From Sulfurimonas sp. (GTDB taxonomy: Bacteria > Campylobacterota > Campylobacteria > Campylobacterales > Sulfurimonadaceae), in contig JALUWV010000064.1 in NCBI GenBank assembly GCA_027019335.1, forward strand, positions 1 to 47,705: a stretch of DNA of 47,705 nucleotides, in the 5' to 3' direction. The position numbers and the translations under genes are program-made. Under the pieces are notes generated by a model. That model ran no database searches, had not been told where the DNA came from, and saw nothing but the letters and a program-made list of their open reading frames with translations. Positions 16,788 through 25,846 of this stretch are shown here, piece by piece (position 1 is the stretch's first letter; every line of letters begins with the position of its first letter).

Positions 16788-17603
16788 TTGCTTACTCTCG
16801 TTCCAACTCCGATTGGAAACATCGGCGATATGTCACTTCGAGCTATTGAAGCTCTGAGTGAAGCCGATACTCTACTCTGCGAAGACACTCGTGTTACAAA
16901 AAAACTCATCCACATTTTAAAAGAACGGTACCAAACTCTTTTTAAAGAAAATCAAGAATTTATCTCTCTGCACTCTCATAATGAACAGGCTTTTGTTGAA
17001 AAACTCGAACCCTCATTTTTTGAGCAAAATGTTGTTTATGCAAGTGATGCAGGAATGCCAGGGGTAAGTGACCCTGGACAAGTGCTTGTGGCATACTGTT
17101 TGAAAGAAGGGATTGCTTATGATGTACTTCCTGGTGCAAATGCGGTACTGACCGCATTTGTTGCAAGTGGTTTCGTAGAAACACAGATGCTCTTTTTGGG
17201 CTTTTTAGACCATAAAGGAAGTAGCAGAAGTGCAGGATTACAACAAGCATTGCATAATGGTTTTACAAGCATACTTTATGAATCTCCTCATAGACTCGAA
17301 AAGCTCCTTTTAGAGATAGAAGCAGAAGTACCAGAGCGGGAACTGTTTTTGGCAAAAGAACTTACAAAGAAGTATCAAAAATATTTTCGAGGGACTGCTA
17401 CAGCTGCCTTGAACGAGTTAAAGGGTAACTTTAGAGGTGAGTGGGTTGTCGTGATTCGAGCGAGTCAAGCACAGAGTGCTTCGGCGATTACTCAAAAAGA
17501 TATTTTAGGTTTAGACCTTCCTAAAAAAGTACAAGCAAAACTCATCAGTAAAATTACAGGTGAAAATACAAAAGTTTGTTATCAAAGGCTTTTATCGCTA
17601 TAA
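16788..17603 (+). CDS. rsmI: 16S rRNA (cytidine-1402-2'-O)-methyltransferase RsmI
   Basis: RsmI methylates the ribose of C1402 in the decoding centre. The 271-residue protein starts at a TTG with the usual LTLVPTPIGNIGDMSLRAIE, where the GNIGD loop binds SAM. Further signatures are LLCEDTRVTKKLI, SDAGMPGVSDPGQVLVAYC, VLPGANAVLTAFVASGF, and FYES-type ILYESPHRLEKLL. The conserved KELTKKYQKYFRGT follows. The last ~50 residues resemble the helical tail seen in this family. It lies ten bases after rpmE and is likely in one transcript. Confidence 0.96.
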   Translation: MLTLVPTPIGNIGDMSLRAIEALSEADTLLCEDTRVTKKLIHILKERYQTLFKENQEFISLHSHNEQAFVEKLEPSFFEQNVVYASDAGMPGVSDPGQVLVAYCLKEGIAYDVLPGANAVLTAFVASGFVETQMLFLGFLDHKGSSRSAGLQQALHNGFTSILYESPHRLEKLLLEIEAEVPERELFLAKELTKKYQKYFRGTATAALNELKGNFRGEWVVVIRASQAQSASAITQKDILGLDLPKKVQAKLISKITGENTKVCYQRLLSL

Positions 17604-17604
17604 T
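17599..17604 (+). promoter_or_regulatory. -10 box of the second PAS gene
   Basis: TATAAT overlapping the 3' end of rsmI, 26 bases before the PAS gene ATG. A GGAG ribosome site stands between (17621-17624). Confidence 0.45.
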
Positions 17605-17630
17605 TATTTATAAAAAAATTGGAGTGACAG

Positions 17631-18047
17631 ATGCAAAGTATTTACAAAGATGCAAAATCAGAAGAGTGGCATTTTCCAGAGGCAAGTTATATTCTGAGTG
17701 AAACAGATGCAAAGGGTTTGATTCTTTATGCAAATGATTTGTTTTGTGAGATTGCAGGATACACCATAGAGGAACTCATTGGAAAACCGCATAACATAGT
17801 TCGACACCCTGATATGCCTCGCATTGCGTTTAAAGGTCTTTGGGATGATATACAAACAAAGGGTTTTTGGAATGGTACGGTAAAAAACCTTCGTAAAGAT
17901 GGTGGATACTACTGGGTCGATGCAACCGTTTTGCGTAAGGTAAATAGTGATGGAAGTATCTCTTATCTGTCGATTAGAAGAGTTCCCAATCGTTCTACTG
18001 TTGATGAATGTGTCGTATTGTATGCCAAACTACGAAGTAAAGAGTAA
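17631..18047 (+). CDS. Aer-like PAS-domain protein
   Basis: This 138-residue single-domain PAS protein is a close paralog of the one at 11094: [40 protein letters not shown] and YYWVDATVLRKV are the Aer-type FAD pocket and hinge features. No transmembrane helix or output domain is present, so it must act through a partner. It has its own -10 box and a GGAG ribosome site. Unlike the first copy it does not lie beside a chemoreceptor; its neighbours are the rRNA methyltransferases rsmI and rlmB. It probably senses redox state and works with a distant chemoreceptor or regulator (inference). Confidence 0.82.
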   Translation: MQSIYKDAKSEEWHFPEASYILSETDAKGLILYANDLFCEIAGYTIEELIGKPHNIVRHPDMPRIAFKGLWDDIQTKGFWNGTVKNLRKDGGYYWVDATVLRKVNSDGSISYLSIRRVPNRSTVDECVVLYAKLRSKE

Positions 18048-18065
18048 ATATTTAGAATTTTTAGA

Positions 18066-18071
18066 TAAAAT
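18066..18071 (+). promoter_or_regulatory. -10 box of rlmB, possibly leaderless
   Basis: TAAAAT six bases before the rlmB ATG, with no Shine-Dalgarno sequence between. The predicted transcription start coincides with the start codon. Confidence 0.4.
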
Positions 18072-18077
18072 ACTTTT

Positions 18078-18758
18078 ATGTTAATATATGCAAAACAACC
18101 AATTTATTATTTAATCAACAAATATCCAAAAAAGATAAAAAAACTCTATCTTGCTAAAGAGATAGAGAAAAAAGAGTACTCGCGTCTGATGAAAATGGGC
18201 TTTGAGATAAAACGCATTCCTAATGAAGCGGCACAAAAAATGTGTAAAAATGCCTCACATCAAGGTTTTCTAGCAGAAGTCGATACAATCATCTTACAGC
18301 CTTATGATTTCTTCTTAGATAAAAAGTTTGTCCTCATTCTCTCTGGTCTCACAGACATTGGCAATATCGGGGCTATTGTTCGGAGTGCTTATGCTTTAGG
18401 TGTGGATGCCATCATAGCGTGTGGTGTAAAATCACTGCCTTTAGAGCATATCGTGCGTACAAGTACTGGGGCATTGTATGATATGCCTTTTGCGATTGAA
18501 AATAACATCCATGATGTCTTAAATGACTTTAAAATGTCAGGATTTACTTCGTATGGTGCAGATATGAGCGGACAAGATATACGAGAAACTCGCATTGACA
18601 AGAAAAAAGTTTTAGTTTTAGGTAGTGAGGGAGAAGGTCTATCCTCTCGTGTCGTCTCAAAGCTAGATTGCCCTGTCAGTATAAAAATGAAACATGATTT
18701 TGACTCACTCAATGTCAGTGTAGCAGCAGGAATTTTGATGGATAGGATGCATTCGTGA
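18078..18758 (+). CDS. rlmB: 23S rRNA (guanosine-2'-O-)-methyltransferase RlmB/TrmH family
   Basis: This 226-residue SPOUT methyltransferase has an N-terminal substrate-binding part (LIYAKQPIYYLINKYPKKIKKLYLA) and the three knot motifs: LILSGLTDIGNIGAIVRSAYALG, LVLGSEGEGLSSRV and SIKMKHDFDSLNVSVAAGIL. These mark the TrmH family, with RlmB (Gm2251 of 23S rRNA) the best-fitting member because of the N-terminal L30e-like domain. The site specificity is inferred. Its stop overlaps the GTG start of the RodZ-like gene. Confidence 0.9.
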   Translation: MLIYAKQPIYYLINKYPKKIKKLYLAKEIEKKEYSRLMKMGFEIKRIPNEAAQKMCKNASHQGFLAEVDTIILQPYDFFLDKKFVLILSGLTDIGNIGAIVRSAYALGVDAIIACGVKSLPLEHIVRTSTGALYDMPFAIENNIHDVLNDFKMSGFTSYGADMSGQDIRETRIDKKKVLVLGSEGEGLSSRVVSKLDCPVSIKMKHDFDSLNVSVAAGILMDRMHS

Positions 18759-19606
18759 ATAAAGATTTGAAAAAGCTCAAAATTATAGGTGCTCAGAAGA
18801 TACATGAAGATACTCACATAGCATTAGGCTATGTTCAAAGTGTGATTCATGCAAGTTTTGAAGGATTGACAAAAATCCAATTTGTAGGATTTATTTCTAT
18901 TTTGGAAAGAGAATATAATCTTGATTTATCAGCACTCAAGGCAAGGGGTATAAGCTACTTTGAAGAGGAAGAGACACCGAGAAGTAAAGTGTTTGTGATT
19001 CCTGAGCGAAAAAAAAGCTTTACAGGTTTGTATGTTTTTATAGTGCTTGTGATATTTTCTTTAGCCATTTATGCAACTGTAGAGTATAAAAAAGAGAATT
19101 TAACATCAGAACCACTCGCTAATCATACCATTCTTGATGCACAGAAAAAAATCACGGTGAAAAAAGTTGCTATACCTCTTGAAGAAAACCTTACAAAAGA
19201 AACCAACACTACACAAGAAGTAAATAGCTCTGTAGTAAAAGAAGTAGTACCTCAAGTGCCTGTGCTAAAACCGATTGTTGAGAAAAAACCAGTGATTGTG
19301 GCTCCCAAAAAAGTGATTCAAAAGAAACACTCTTTTGTTATTAAACCAAGGTCTCGAGTTTGGATTGGGTATATCAACCTTACGGATAAAAAGAAAAAAC
19401 AAGCTATAATTAAACATATCTTGACATTAGATGCAAGTAAAGAGTGGTTAATTTCTGCAGGACATGGCAATATAAATATTGTACTTGATGGAAAAACAAA
19501 ACACTTTTCCTCTGCTCAAAGTGTCCGCTACTTGTATAAAAATGGGAGTTTGAAAAAATTATCGATTGCAGAATTTAAAAAATTAAATAATGGTCGCTTA
19601 TGGTAA
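18755..19606 (+). CDS. RodZ-like protein: HTH, one TM helix, periplasmic domain
   Basis: This 283-residue single-pass protein starts at GTG. Residues ~1-70 align in pattern with the RodZ N-terminal helix-turn-helix (HEDTHIALGYVQSVIHASFE, then GFISILEREYNLDLSALKARG). A basic stretch and one TM helix follow (FTGLYVFIVLVIFSLAIYATV). Then comes a Lys/Pro/Val-rich linker and a C-terminal beta domain (SRVWIGYINLTDKKKK, WLISAGHGNINIVLDGK, RYLYKNGSLKKLS) that resembles the DUF4115 domain of RodZ. RodZ links MreB to the cell-wall elongation machinery. The match is by architecture and motif pattern only; similarity of the HTH is weak and no mreB is nearby. It overlaps the next gene by seven bases. Confidence 0.65.
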   Translation: MNKDLKKLKIIGAQKIHEDTHIALGYVQSVIHASFEGLTKIQFVGFISILEREYNLDLSALKARGISYFEEEETPRSKVFVIPERKKSFTGLYVFIVLVIFSLAIYATVEYKKENLTSEPLANHTILDAQKKITVKKVAIPLEENLTKETNTTQEVNSSVVKEVVPQVPVLKPIVEKKPVIVAPKKVIQKKHSFVIKPRSRVWIGYINLTDKKKKQAIIKHILTLDASKEWLISAGHGNINIVLDGKTKHFSSAQSVRYLYKNGSLKKLSIAEFKKLNNGRLW

Positions 19607-20439
19607 AGTATGTACTCCTTTTTTGTCTCTTGATTGGCGTCTCTTTTGCTGATGATGCAACCTTTGAAGAAGATGTTTTATCGCAAAAGATTGCATCTTT
19701 GCTGGGCGAAACTGTATATGCAAAAAAAATCAATTTTATCAATGTAATTTTTGAACCAAAATCTGCTTTTTATACTAATGATAGGGTCAATATTATTAAA
19801 GTAGTGAAAACTTTAGAAGACAACGGTCTTTTAAAGCTCTTTTTTAAACAACCTCAAGCATTACATCTCCATTTTAAAACAGCAGGAACACCGCTCTTTT
19901 TTGTAAAAATTATGAGTGACACCTTACGTAACATTGGTTACTATCGCTATGTAACCACTTCTTCTTCTTTGGATACTTCCGCATTTACATGGAATATCGC
20001 TTTAAGTGCTGAGTATGCAACAGACCCTATAATTTTACAAAACGAATTGAAAAAATCAGGCTCTTTTATCATTGATATAGAAAGAAAATCGACAGATGAT
20101 TGGACATATACGATTGATATGAGTGGTGCCTCTTTAAATTTAATACATCTTCATGTAGGTAAAGAGGTGCAACTCAAGCACTCTTTATATGCCCATTGGC
20201 TTGACTGCTCACAAATCGATGTGCTTACTTTAAAAAGTACAAGAAGAAATCATTGGTACCCTTATATCGCCTTTTATGATGCTTCTTTACATCTTTTAGA
20301 AGTGCTACAAAAAGATAAAAAACAGACACTTTTGCAAATCAATATCCCTTCACAAGCAAAATATATAAAAATATCAGATATGTATACTTTAAAGAATGTC
20401 AAAGATGGCTTGATTTTAAGCCCTAAAGGTACAAGATAG
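19600..20439 (+). CDS. secreted protein of unknown function
   Basis: This 279-residue protein begins with a signal peptide (VKYVLLFCLLIGVSFADD). The rest is a soluble periplasmic protein with no repeats or obvious catalytic motif. A first domain (to ~130) has FKQPQALHLHFKTAGTPLFFVK, and a second part has beta strands such as WTYTIDMSGASLNLIHLHVG. I do not recognise the family. It overlaps the RodZ-like gene by seven bases, so translation is coupled and the two proteins may act together in the envelope. It ends 51 bases before the aminotransferase gene. Confidence 0.7.
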   Translation: MVKYVLLFCLLIGVSFADDATFEEDVLSQKIASLLGETVYAKKINFINVIFEPKSAFYTNDRVNIIKVVKTLEDNGLLKLFFKQPQALHLHFKTAGTPLFFVKIMSDTLRNIGYYRYVTTSSSLDTSAFTWNIALSAEYATDPIILQNELKKSGSFIIDIERKSTDDWTYTIDMSGASLNLIHLHVGKEVQLKHSLYAHWLDCSQIDVLTLKSTRRNHWYPYIAFYDASLHLLEVLQKDKKQTLLQINIPSQAKYIKISDMYTLKNVKDGLILSPKGTR

Positions 20440-20490
20440 ATTAAACATTTTTAGCTAAAATAGCAATAATAATTTAGCTAGGACTATAAA

Positions 20491-21714
20491 ATGTTTGATG
20501 AGATAAAATTCAACAGAGTTGAGAGACTTCCAAAGTATGTTTTTGCAGAAGTCAATGACATAAAGATGAAAGAACGCCGCGCGGGAAAAGATGTGATAGA
20601 CTTTTCTATGGGAAATCCTGATGGAGATACTCCTGAACATATTCGTGAGAAACTTGTAGAATCAGCACAAAAAACAAAAACGCATGGTTACTCTGTTTCA
20701 CGAGGTATCCCCAAACTTTTACAAGCGATTGCTGATTGGTATGAACGCCGTTATGACTGTGTTTTAGACCCTGAGACTGAGTGTGTGGCAACAATGGGTT
20801 CAAAAGAGGGCTATGCACACCTTACCTATGCTATCACAAATCCAGGGGATGTCGCTGTCGTGCCAGACCCAACATACCCTATCCATGAGTACTCTTTCAT
20901 CTTAGCTGGTGGAAATGTTGTTAAGTTTGGGATAGAATTTGATGAAGATTATAAGGTAGATGAAGATAAATTCTTTGAGAGTTTAGAACGTGTTTTTAAA
21001 GAGTCTTCACCAAAACCAAAATATGTTCTTGTAAATTTCCCACACAATCCTTCAACAGCAACCGTAACTCCAGAATTTTATGTACGTTTAGTTGCTATGG
21101 CAAAAGAGAAAAGATTTTACATTATCTCCGATATTGCTTATGGTGACATAACTTTTGGAGGGTATAAAACACCTTCTATCATGTCTGTCCCCGGTGCAAA
21201 AGATGTAGCAGTAGAGTCTTTTACTCTCTCTAAGTCTTACAATATGGCAGGCTGGCGTGTTGGCTTTTTTGTAGGAAATCCTAAACTTATAGGGGCTTTG
21301 CAAAAGATAAAATCGTGGTTGGATTATGGGATGTTTACCCCTATTCAAGTTGCTGCAACGGTCGCTCTTAATGGAGACCAACAGTGTGTGCAAGATATCA
21401 CAGATAAGTATGATCACCGTCAAGATGTGCTGATAGAAGCATTTCATAGAGCAGGCTGGCACATACGCAAAAATCAAGCAAGTATGTTTTCATGGGCAAA
21501 GATTCCTGAGTGTGCAGCACATCTAGGCTCTTTAGAGTTTTCTAAACGCCTCCTCACCGAGGCAGGTGTTGCCGTAGCTCCGGGGATAGGTTTTGGAGCA
21601 TATGGTGAAGGCTATGTCCGTATCGCGCTGATAGAAAATGACAATCGTATCCGCCAAGCGGCAAAAAATATCAAACAGTTTTTAAAACAGTTTGACTGTG
21701 AAGGTAAAAAATAG
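20491..21714 (+). CDS. class I/II PLP-dependent aminotransferase (AlaC/LL-DAP-aminotransferase-like)
   Basis: A 407-residue fold-type I aminotransferase. GNPDGDTPEHI near the start, the PLP-phosphate segment GSKEGYAHL, the NFPHNPSTATVT and SDIAYGDITFGGY regions, and the lysine motif ESFTLSKSYNMAGWRVGF identify the family. The C-terminal substrate-carboxylate Arg is in GYVRIALIEN. The closest type is AlaC/LL-diaminopimelate aminotransferase. It is directly followed by hom (stop and start adjacent), so a role in aspartate-family or alanine metabolism is likely. AGGA stands seven bases before the ATG. Confidence 0.88.
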   Translation: MFDEIKFNRVERLPKYVFAEVNDIKMKERRAGKDVIDFSMGNPDGDTPEHIREKLVESAQKTKTHGYSVSRGIPKLLQAIADWYERRYDCVLDPETECVATMGSKEGYAHLTYAITNPGDVAVVPDPTYPIHEYSFILAGGNVVKFGIEFDEDYKVDEDKFFESLERVFKESSPKPKYVLVNFPHNPSTATVTPEFYVRLVAMAKEKRFYIISDIAYGDITFGGYKTPSIMSVPGAKDVAVESFTLSKSYNMAGWRVGFFVGNPKLIGALQKIKSWLDYGMFTPIQVAATVALNGDQQCVQDITDKYDHRQDVLIEAFHRAGWHIRKNQASMFSWAKIPECAAHLGSLEFSKRLLTEAGVAVAPGIGFGAYGEGYVRIALIENDNRIRQAAKNIKQFLKQFDCEGKK

Positions 21715-22977
21715 ATGATTAAAGTTGGAATAATTGGTGTTGGAACGGTAGGGACAAGTGTCGCAGAGATTTTACGAGACAATGCAGATGTGATTTCTGC
21801 TCGTGCAGGTGTGGACATCATTGTCAAGAGTGGTGTTGTAAAAAATCTGAGCAAAGAGAGAGGTTTAGATATCATTATCACTGATAATGTTGATGATATT
21901 TTAAATGATGCTGAGATAGACATTGTTGTAGAACTCATGGGCGGAGTGGATGAGCCTTTTGAAGTAGTTAAACGTGCATTAAATGCAGGCAAAGCCGTAG
22001 TGACGGCAAACAAGGCACTTCTTGCATACCATCGTTATGAACTTCAAACGATTGCAAAAGATATTGCATTTGAGTATGAAGCCAGTGTTGCAGGAGGTAT
22101 CCCTATCATCAATGCACTTCGTGATGGGCTTTCAGCAAATCATATAGAGTCTATCATGGGCATTATGAATGGGACTTGTAACTACATGATGACAGAGATG
22201 ACAAACAATGGTGTGAGTTATGATACAATCTTGCAAGAGGCACAAGAGTTAGGCTATGCAGAAGCAGACCCTACGTTTGATGTGGGTGGATTTGATGCCG
22301 CGCATAAACTGCTTATCTTAGCTTCTATTGCCTATGGAATTGATGCAAAACCTGAAGATATTCTCATAGAGGGAATTGATAATGTCCGAAGTGAAGATAT
22401 CGCTTTTGCCAAAGAGTTTGGCTATGCGATTAAGCTACTAGGCATTGCTAAAAAAGATGAGGATGAAGTAGAACTACGTGTACATGCGTGTCTCATCAAA
22501 CAAGAAGAGATGATAGCGAAAATTGATGGTGTGATGAATGCTATCTCTGTGGTTGGCGATAAAGTAGGTGAAACACTCTACTATGGAGCTGGAGCGGGTG
22601 GAGATGCAACAGCTTCTGCTGTAGTTGCTAACATCATCGACATCGCAAGAAGTGGAAAATCAACACCAATGCTCGGCTTTAATCGCCCTATGGAAGGAAG
22701 TCAATTGACTCTCAAACCAAGTGCCGATATTGTCTCAAAATACTACTTACGAGTCAATGTTTCAGACAAGGCAGGTGTTTTAGCAAAACTCACAAAAATC
22801 TATGAAACACACAATATCTCCATCGAGACGATGTTACAACGCCCATCACAAAATGAGAGTGCAAATTTACTCATTTCGACACATGAAGCCAAAGAGAGTG
22901 ATATTCAAGCGATGATAAATGAGCTTGAACAACTTGACTTTGTCAATGCCCGTCCTGTGATGATTCGGATAGTATAG
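21715..22977 (+). CDS. hom: homoserine dehydrogenase
   Basis: NAD(P)-dependent reduction of aspartate semialdehyde to homoserine, on the way to threonine and methionine. The 420-residue protein has the Rossmann motif GIIGVGTVGTSVAEIL, VTANKALLAYH, the catalytic region EASVAGGIPIINALRDGL, GIMNGTCNYMMTEM and ELGYAEADPTFDVGGFDAAHK, then a C-terminal ACT domain (YLRVNVSDKAGVLAKLTKI) that normally mediates threonine feedback. It begins on the base after the aminotransferase stop. Aminotransferase-hom is an order I also know from Campylobacter, where yraN follows hom. Confidence 0.96.
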   Translation: MIKVGIIGVGTVGTSVAEILRDNADVISARAGVDIIVKSGVVKNLSKERGLDIIITDNVDDILNDAEIDIVVELMGGVDEPFEVVKRALNAGKAVVTANKALLAYHRYELQTIAKDIAFEYEASVAGGIPIINALRDGLSANHIESIMGIMNGTCNYMMTEMTNNGVSYDTILQEAQELGYAEADPTFDVGGFDAAHKLLILASIAYGIDAKPEDILIEGIDNVRSEDIAFAKEFGYAIKLLGIAKKDEDEVELRVHACLIKQEEMIAKIDGVMNAISVVGDKVGETLYYGAGAGGDATASAVVANIIDIARSGKSTPMLGFNRPMEGSQLTLKPSADIVSKYYLRVNVSDKAGVLAKLTKIYETHNISIETMLQRPSQNESANLLISTHEAKESDIQAMINELEQLDFVNARPVMIRIV

Positions 22978-22982
22978 GATTT

Positions 22983-23714
22983 ATGAAAATCCTCATTACT
23001 GGGGCAAGCTCTGGCCTAGGGGCTGAGTTCGCTCGTCAATATGCAAGTTTAGATAATGAGCTTGTTCTTCTGGCTCGTCGTGAGCAAAATCTTCTCTCTT
23101 TAAAAAATGAACTCCAAAGTAGTTGTAAAAATATAGAAATTATTACAGTTGATGTGACAGATTTTCCCACCTTACAAGCAAAAATCAAAACGATACAAGA
23201 TATAGATATGGTCATCTTAAATGCAGGTATTTCGCTTGGGCATAAAGGAGATATTCCCACCATAGAACAGTTTGAAAATCTTTTTGATGTCAATGTCCTC
23301 TCAGCCCATGCAATTTTGGAGATTTTACTGCCACAGTTTCGAGACAAACGCAAAGGGACAATAGTCTTTATCTCCTCTTTAGCTTCTCTGTTTTCAATGC
23401 CGACTTCTAAAGTGTACTCTGCTTCAAAACGCGCAGTCAATGCTTATGCAGAAGGGATTCGATATAAGTATAAACCCTATGGGGTGAAAGTGATTACTCT
23501 TTTACCAGGATTTATAAAAAGTGAAATGACAGATAAAAATGAGTTTACAATGCCTTTTCTTTTACAAACACAAGAAGGAGTGAGCCGTATGAAGCGAGCG
23601 ATAGAGAGAGGTAAAGAGTGCTATGCTTTTCCCTTTAGATTTTACTTAATCATCCGCTTTTTAAATCTACTTCCATCCCTTTTAAGAGAGAAAATTGTAC
23701 ACTACAAAAAATAG
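22983..23714 (+). CDS. short-chain dehydrogenase/reductase
   Basis: A 243-residue classical SDR. The cofactor motif is TGASSGLGAEFARQYA (residues 6-21). The NAG motif is LNAGISLG, the catalytic Ser is in VFISSLASL, and the Tyr-x3-Lys is YSASKRAVNAYAEG. LPGFIKSEMT is the post-catalytic loop. An Arg-rich second strand (LLARREQN) favours NADP(H). The C-terminus (RFYLIIRFLNLLPSLLREKI) is hydrophobic and may touch the membrane. It follows hom by five bases. The substrate cannot be told. Confidence 0.88.
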   Translation: MKILITGASSGLGAEFARQYASLDNELVLLARREQNLLSLKNELQSSCKNIEIITVDVTDFPTLQAKIKTIQDIDMVILNAGISLGHKGDIPTIEQFENLFDVNVLSAHAILEILLPQFRDKRKGTIVFISSLASLFSMPTSKVYSASKRAVNAYAEGIRYKYKPYGVKVITLLPGFIKSEMTDKNEFTMPFLLQTQEGVSRMKRAIERGKECYAFPFRFYLIIRFLNLLPSLLREKIVHYKK

Positions 23715-23729
23715 TTTTAGGATAACTTG

Positions 23730-25799
23730 ATGGAAAATATAGAAACAATTGATAGTGTGTGTGCCTACTGTGGTGTTGGCTGTGATATAGCCGCTCATGT
23801 AGATACAAAAGAGAATAAAATCAAAAAGATTTTTGCACACCCAGATGGTGTTGTTTCGCAAGGAAACCTTTGTGTCAAGGGAAAATATGGTTATGATTTT
23901 GTGGACTCTGAAGAGAGACTCAAAATGCCACGTATCAAAAAAAGCTTTTTAGAAAAAAATCCAGCGATTAAAGATGCCCTCTCTGCAAAAATCACGGACT
24001 TAGATGCTATTTGGTACGAGACAGATTTGGAGAGTGCTACGACTGCGGCAAGTATGAAACTCAAAGAGATTCAAGCCGAGTATGGGAGAAAATCTGTCTG
24101 TTCTTTAGGTGGGGCAAGAAGCTCGTGTGAGAGTGCTTTCTTCTTCCAAAAATTTACTCGTGAAACCCTCAACTCCCCGCATGTTGATAACTGTGCAAGA
24201 GTATGCCACTCCCCATCACTCAAGGGAATGCGTATGACCATAGGCGAGGGAGCCGCGACAAACCCTTATAATGACATCTATAACTGCGAATTTATGGTTG
24301 TTTTTGGTTCAAATACGACAGAAGCCCATCCTATCATTGCCAATCGTATGCTCGATATGGCACGCAAACATGATAATCTTGCTACTTTTGATGTTCGTGA
24401 GATAAAGCTTCACCGATTTTCAAAGTACAAAGCAATTATTCCTCATGAAGCAAACCTACTTGTCCTCAATATGCTTGCTTTTGTTATCATAGATGAAGAG
24501 CTTTATAGTGAAGATTTTTTAGCAGATAGAACGAAAGGCTTTTTAGATTTTAAAGCAAAAATCTTAGCAGACCCTTATGCAAATCCTAACTATTTTAAAG
24601 AGATTGAAGGGTATGAGTACCTAGCGAAGATGATTCCAAAGATTGCTCGTGAGTATGCTTTGAAGAAGTCTATGATATTTTGGGGACTGGGGATTACAGA
24701 ACACACAGATGGCTCGTATGCTGTTATGGCTATCACACATTTGGCTTTGATGACGGGTAATATTGGAAAACCAGGAGCAGGACTTATGCCACTACGGGGG
24801 CAAACAAACGTTCAAGGTGTTTGTGATATGGGAATGCTACCTTACTATGCCCCTGATTATCAGACACCAAAAGAGATAGGTTTGATGACACCACAACTTG
24901 TGGATGGAATGATAGACGGGAGTATTAAAGCGGTTTTAAACATTGGTGAAGACTTAACACATATCCATCCAAATCTCAACAAAATTACGAAAGCATTTGA
25001 AAATTTAGAGCTTATTTTTGTGCAAGAGTTATTTATGACAGACATCGCAGAGCGAGCAGATATTGTAGTAGGAGTAAAATCAATTTATGAGAAAACAGGA
25101 GTCTATGTCAATGCAATGCGTCGTCTGCACCTCTCACAGCCTTTAGTCAAATCAGACTTGCCAGATGATTGGGAAGTACTCAAACTCCTTGATAACAAAA
25201 TGGGTGGAGATTCCACTTATGAGTCAAGTAAAGATGTTTGGGAAGATGTACAAAAAACAGCCTATAGACGTTTCTCAGGTGCGGACTATCATCGCTTAGA
25301 AAAACATAGAAAACGCGGACTCCAATGGCCTGTACATACAGAAGATACCCCGATTTTACATCAGCTCGATTTTCGAACTGATGATGGTTTGGGTGCTTTT
25401 CATTACCACCAGTATAGGCTTCGTGGTATGGTAGAAGAGATAACAAACAAACAACTCATAGGTTATCATCTCACGACAGGTAGGGCTTTGCAACACTATA
25501 ACAACTCAGCACAAACAAAATACACGGAGCGTTTGAATAAACGTTATGCTGAAGATATTTTACTTGTCCATGAAGAAGATGCAGCAGATTTTACAAGTGA
25601 AAAAGTCATTTTAAAAACAGAGTATGGACAAACAAATCCAATAAAGATAAAATTTACAGATAAAGTGAAACCAAAAACACTCTATGCCACTTTTCACTAT
25701 GCCGATACAAAACTCAACAACATTTTTGGAGATAAGAGTGATGAACTCATTTTAACGGCTGCATTTAAGTCTATTCAGGTTGAAGTTATAAACTGTTGA
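23730..25799 (+). CDS. fdhF: molybdopterin formate dehydrogenase-like subunit, cysteine type (FdhF-like)
   Basis: A 689-residue molybdenum/tungsten bis-MGD oxidoreductase. The N-terminal 4Fe-4S site is CAYCGVGC plus NLCVKG (Cys11, 14, 18, 48). The active-site position in CARVCHSPSLKGM is Cys159 where E. coli FdhF has selenocysteine, followed by the conserved His160. MTGNIGKPGAGLMPLRGQTNVQG is the second conserved block, and the C-terminal MGD-binding domain begins near LTTGRALQHYN. There is no TAT signal, so it is cytoplasmic. No electron-transfer subunits are next to it. The start at 23730 is preferred over TTG 23727. A related molybdopterin oxidoreductase with another substrate is possible. 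Confidence 0.85.
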   Translation: MENIETIDSVCAYCGVGCDIAAHVDTKENKIKKIFAHPDGVVSQGNLCVKGKYGYDFVDSEERLKMPRIKKSFLEKNPAIKDALSAKITDLDAIWYETDLESATTAASMKLKEIQAEYGRKSVCSLGGARSSCESAFFFQKFTRETLNSPHVDNCARVCHSPSLKGMRMTIGEGAATNPYNDIYNCEFMVVFGSNTTEAHPIIANRMLDMARKHDNLATFDVREIKLHRFSKYKAIIPHEANLLVLNMLAFVIIDEELYSEDFLADRTKGFLDFKAKILADPYANPNYFKEIEGYEYLAKMIPKIAREYALKKSMIFWGLGITEHTDGSYAVMAITHLALMTGNIGKPGAGLMPLRGQTNVQGVCDMGMLPYYAPDYQTPKEIGLMTPQLVDGMIDGSIKAVLNIGEDLTHIHPNLNKITKAFENLELIFVQELFMTDIAERADIVVGVKSIYEKTGVYVNAMRRLHLSQPLVKSDLPDDWEVLKLLDNKMGGDSTYESSKDVWEDVQKTAYRRFSGADYHRLEKHRKRGLQWPVHTEDTPILHQLDFRTDDGLGAFHYHQYRLRGMVEEITNKQLIGYHLTTGRALQHYNNSAQTKYTERLNKRYAEDILLVHEEDAADFTSEKVILKTEYGQTNPIKIKFTDKVKPKTLYATFHYADTKLNNIFGDKSDELILTAAFKSIQVEVINC

Positions 25800-25846
25800 T
25801 ATATATTTTAAGAAAATAATTTGTAAGATATTAAAGGGGAATGGAG

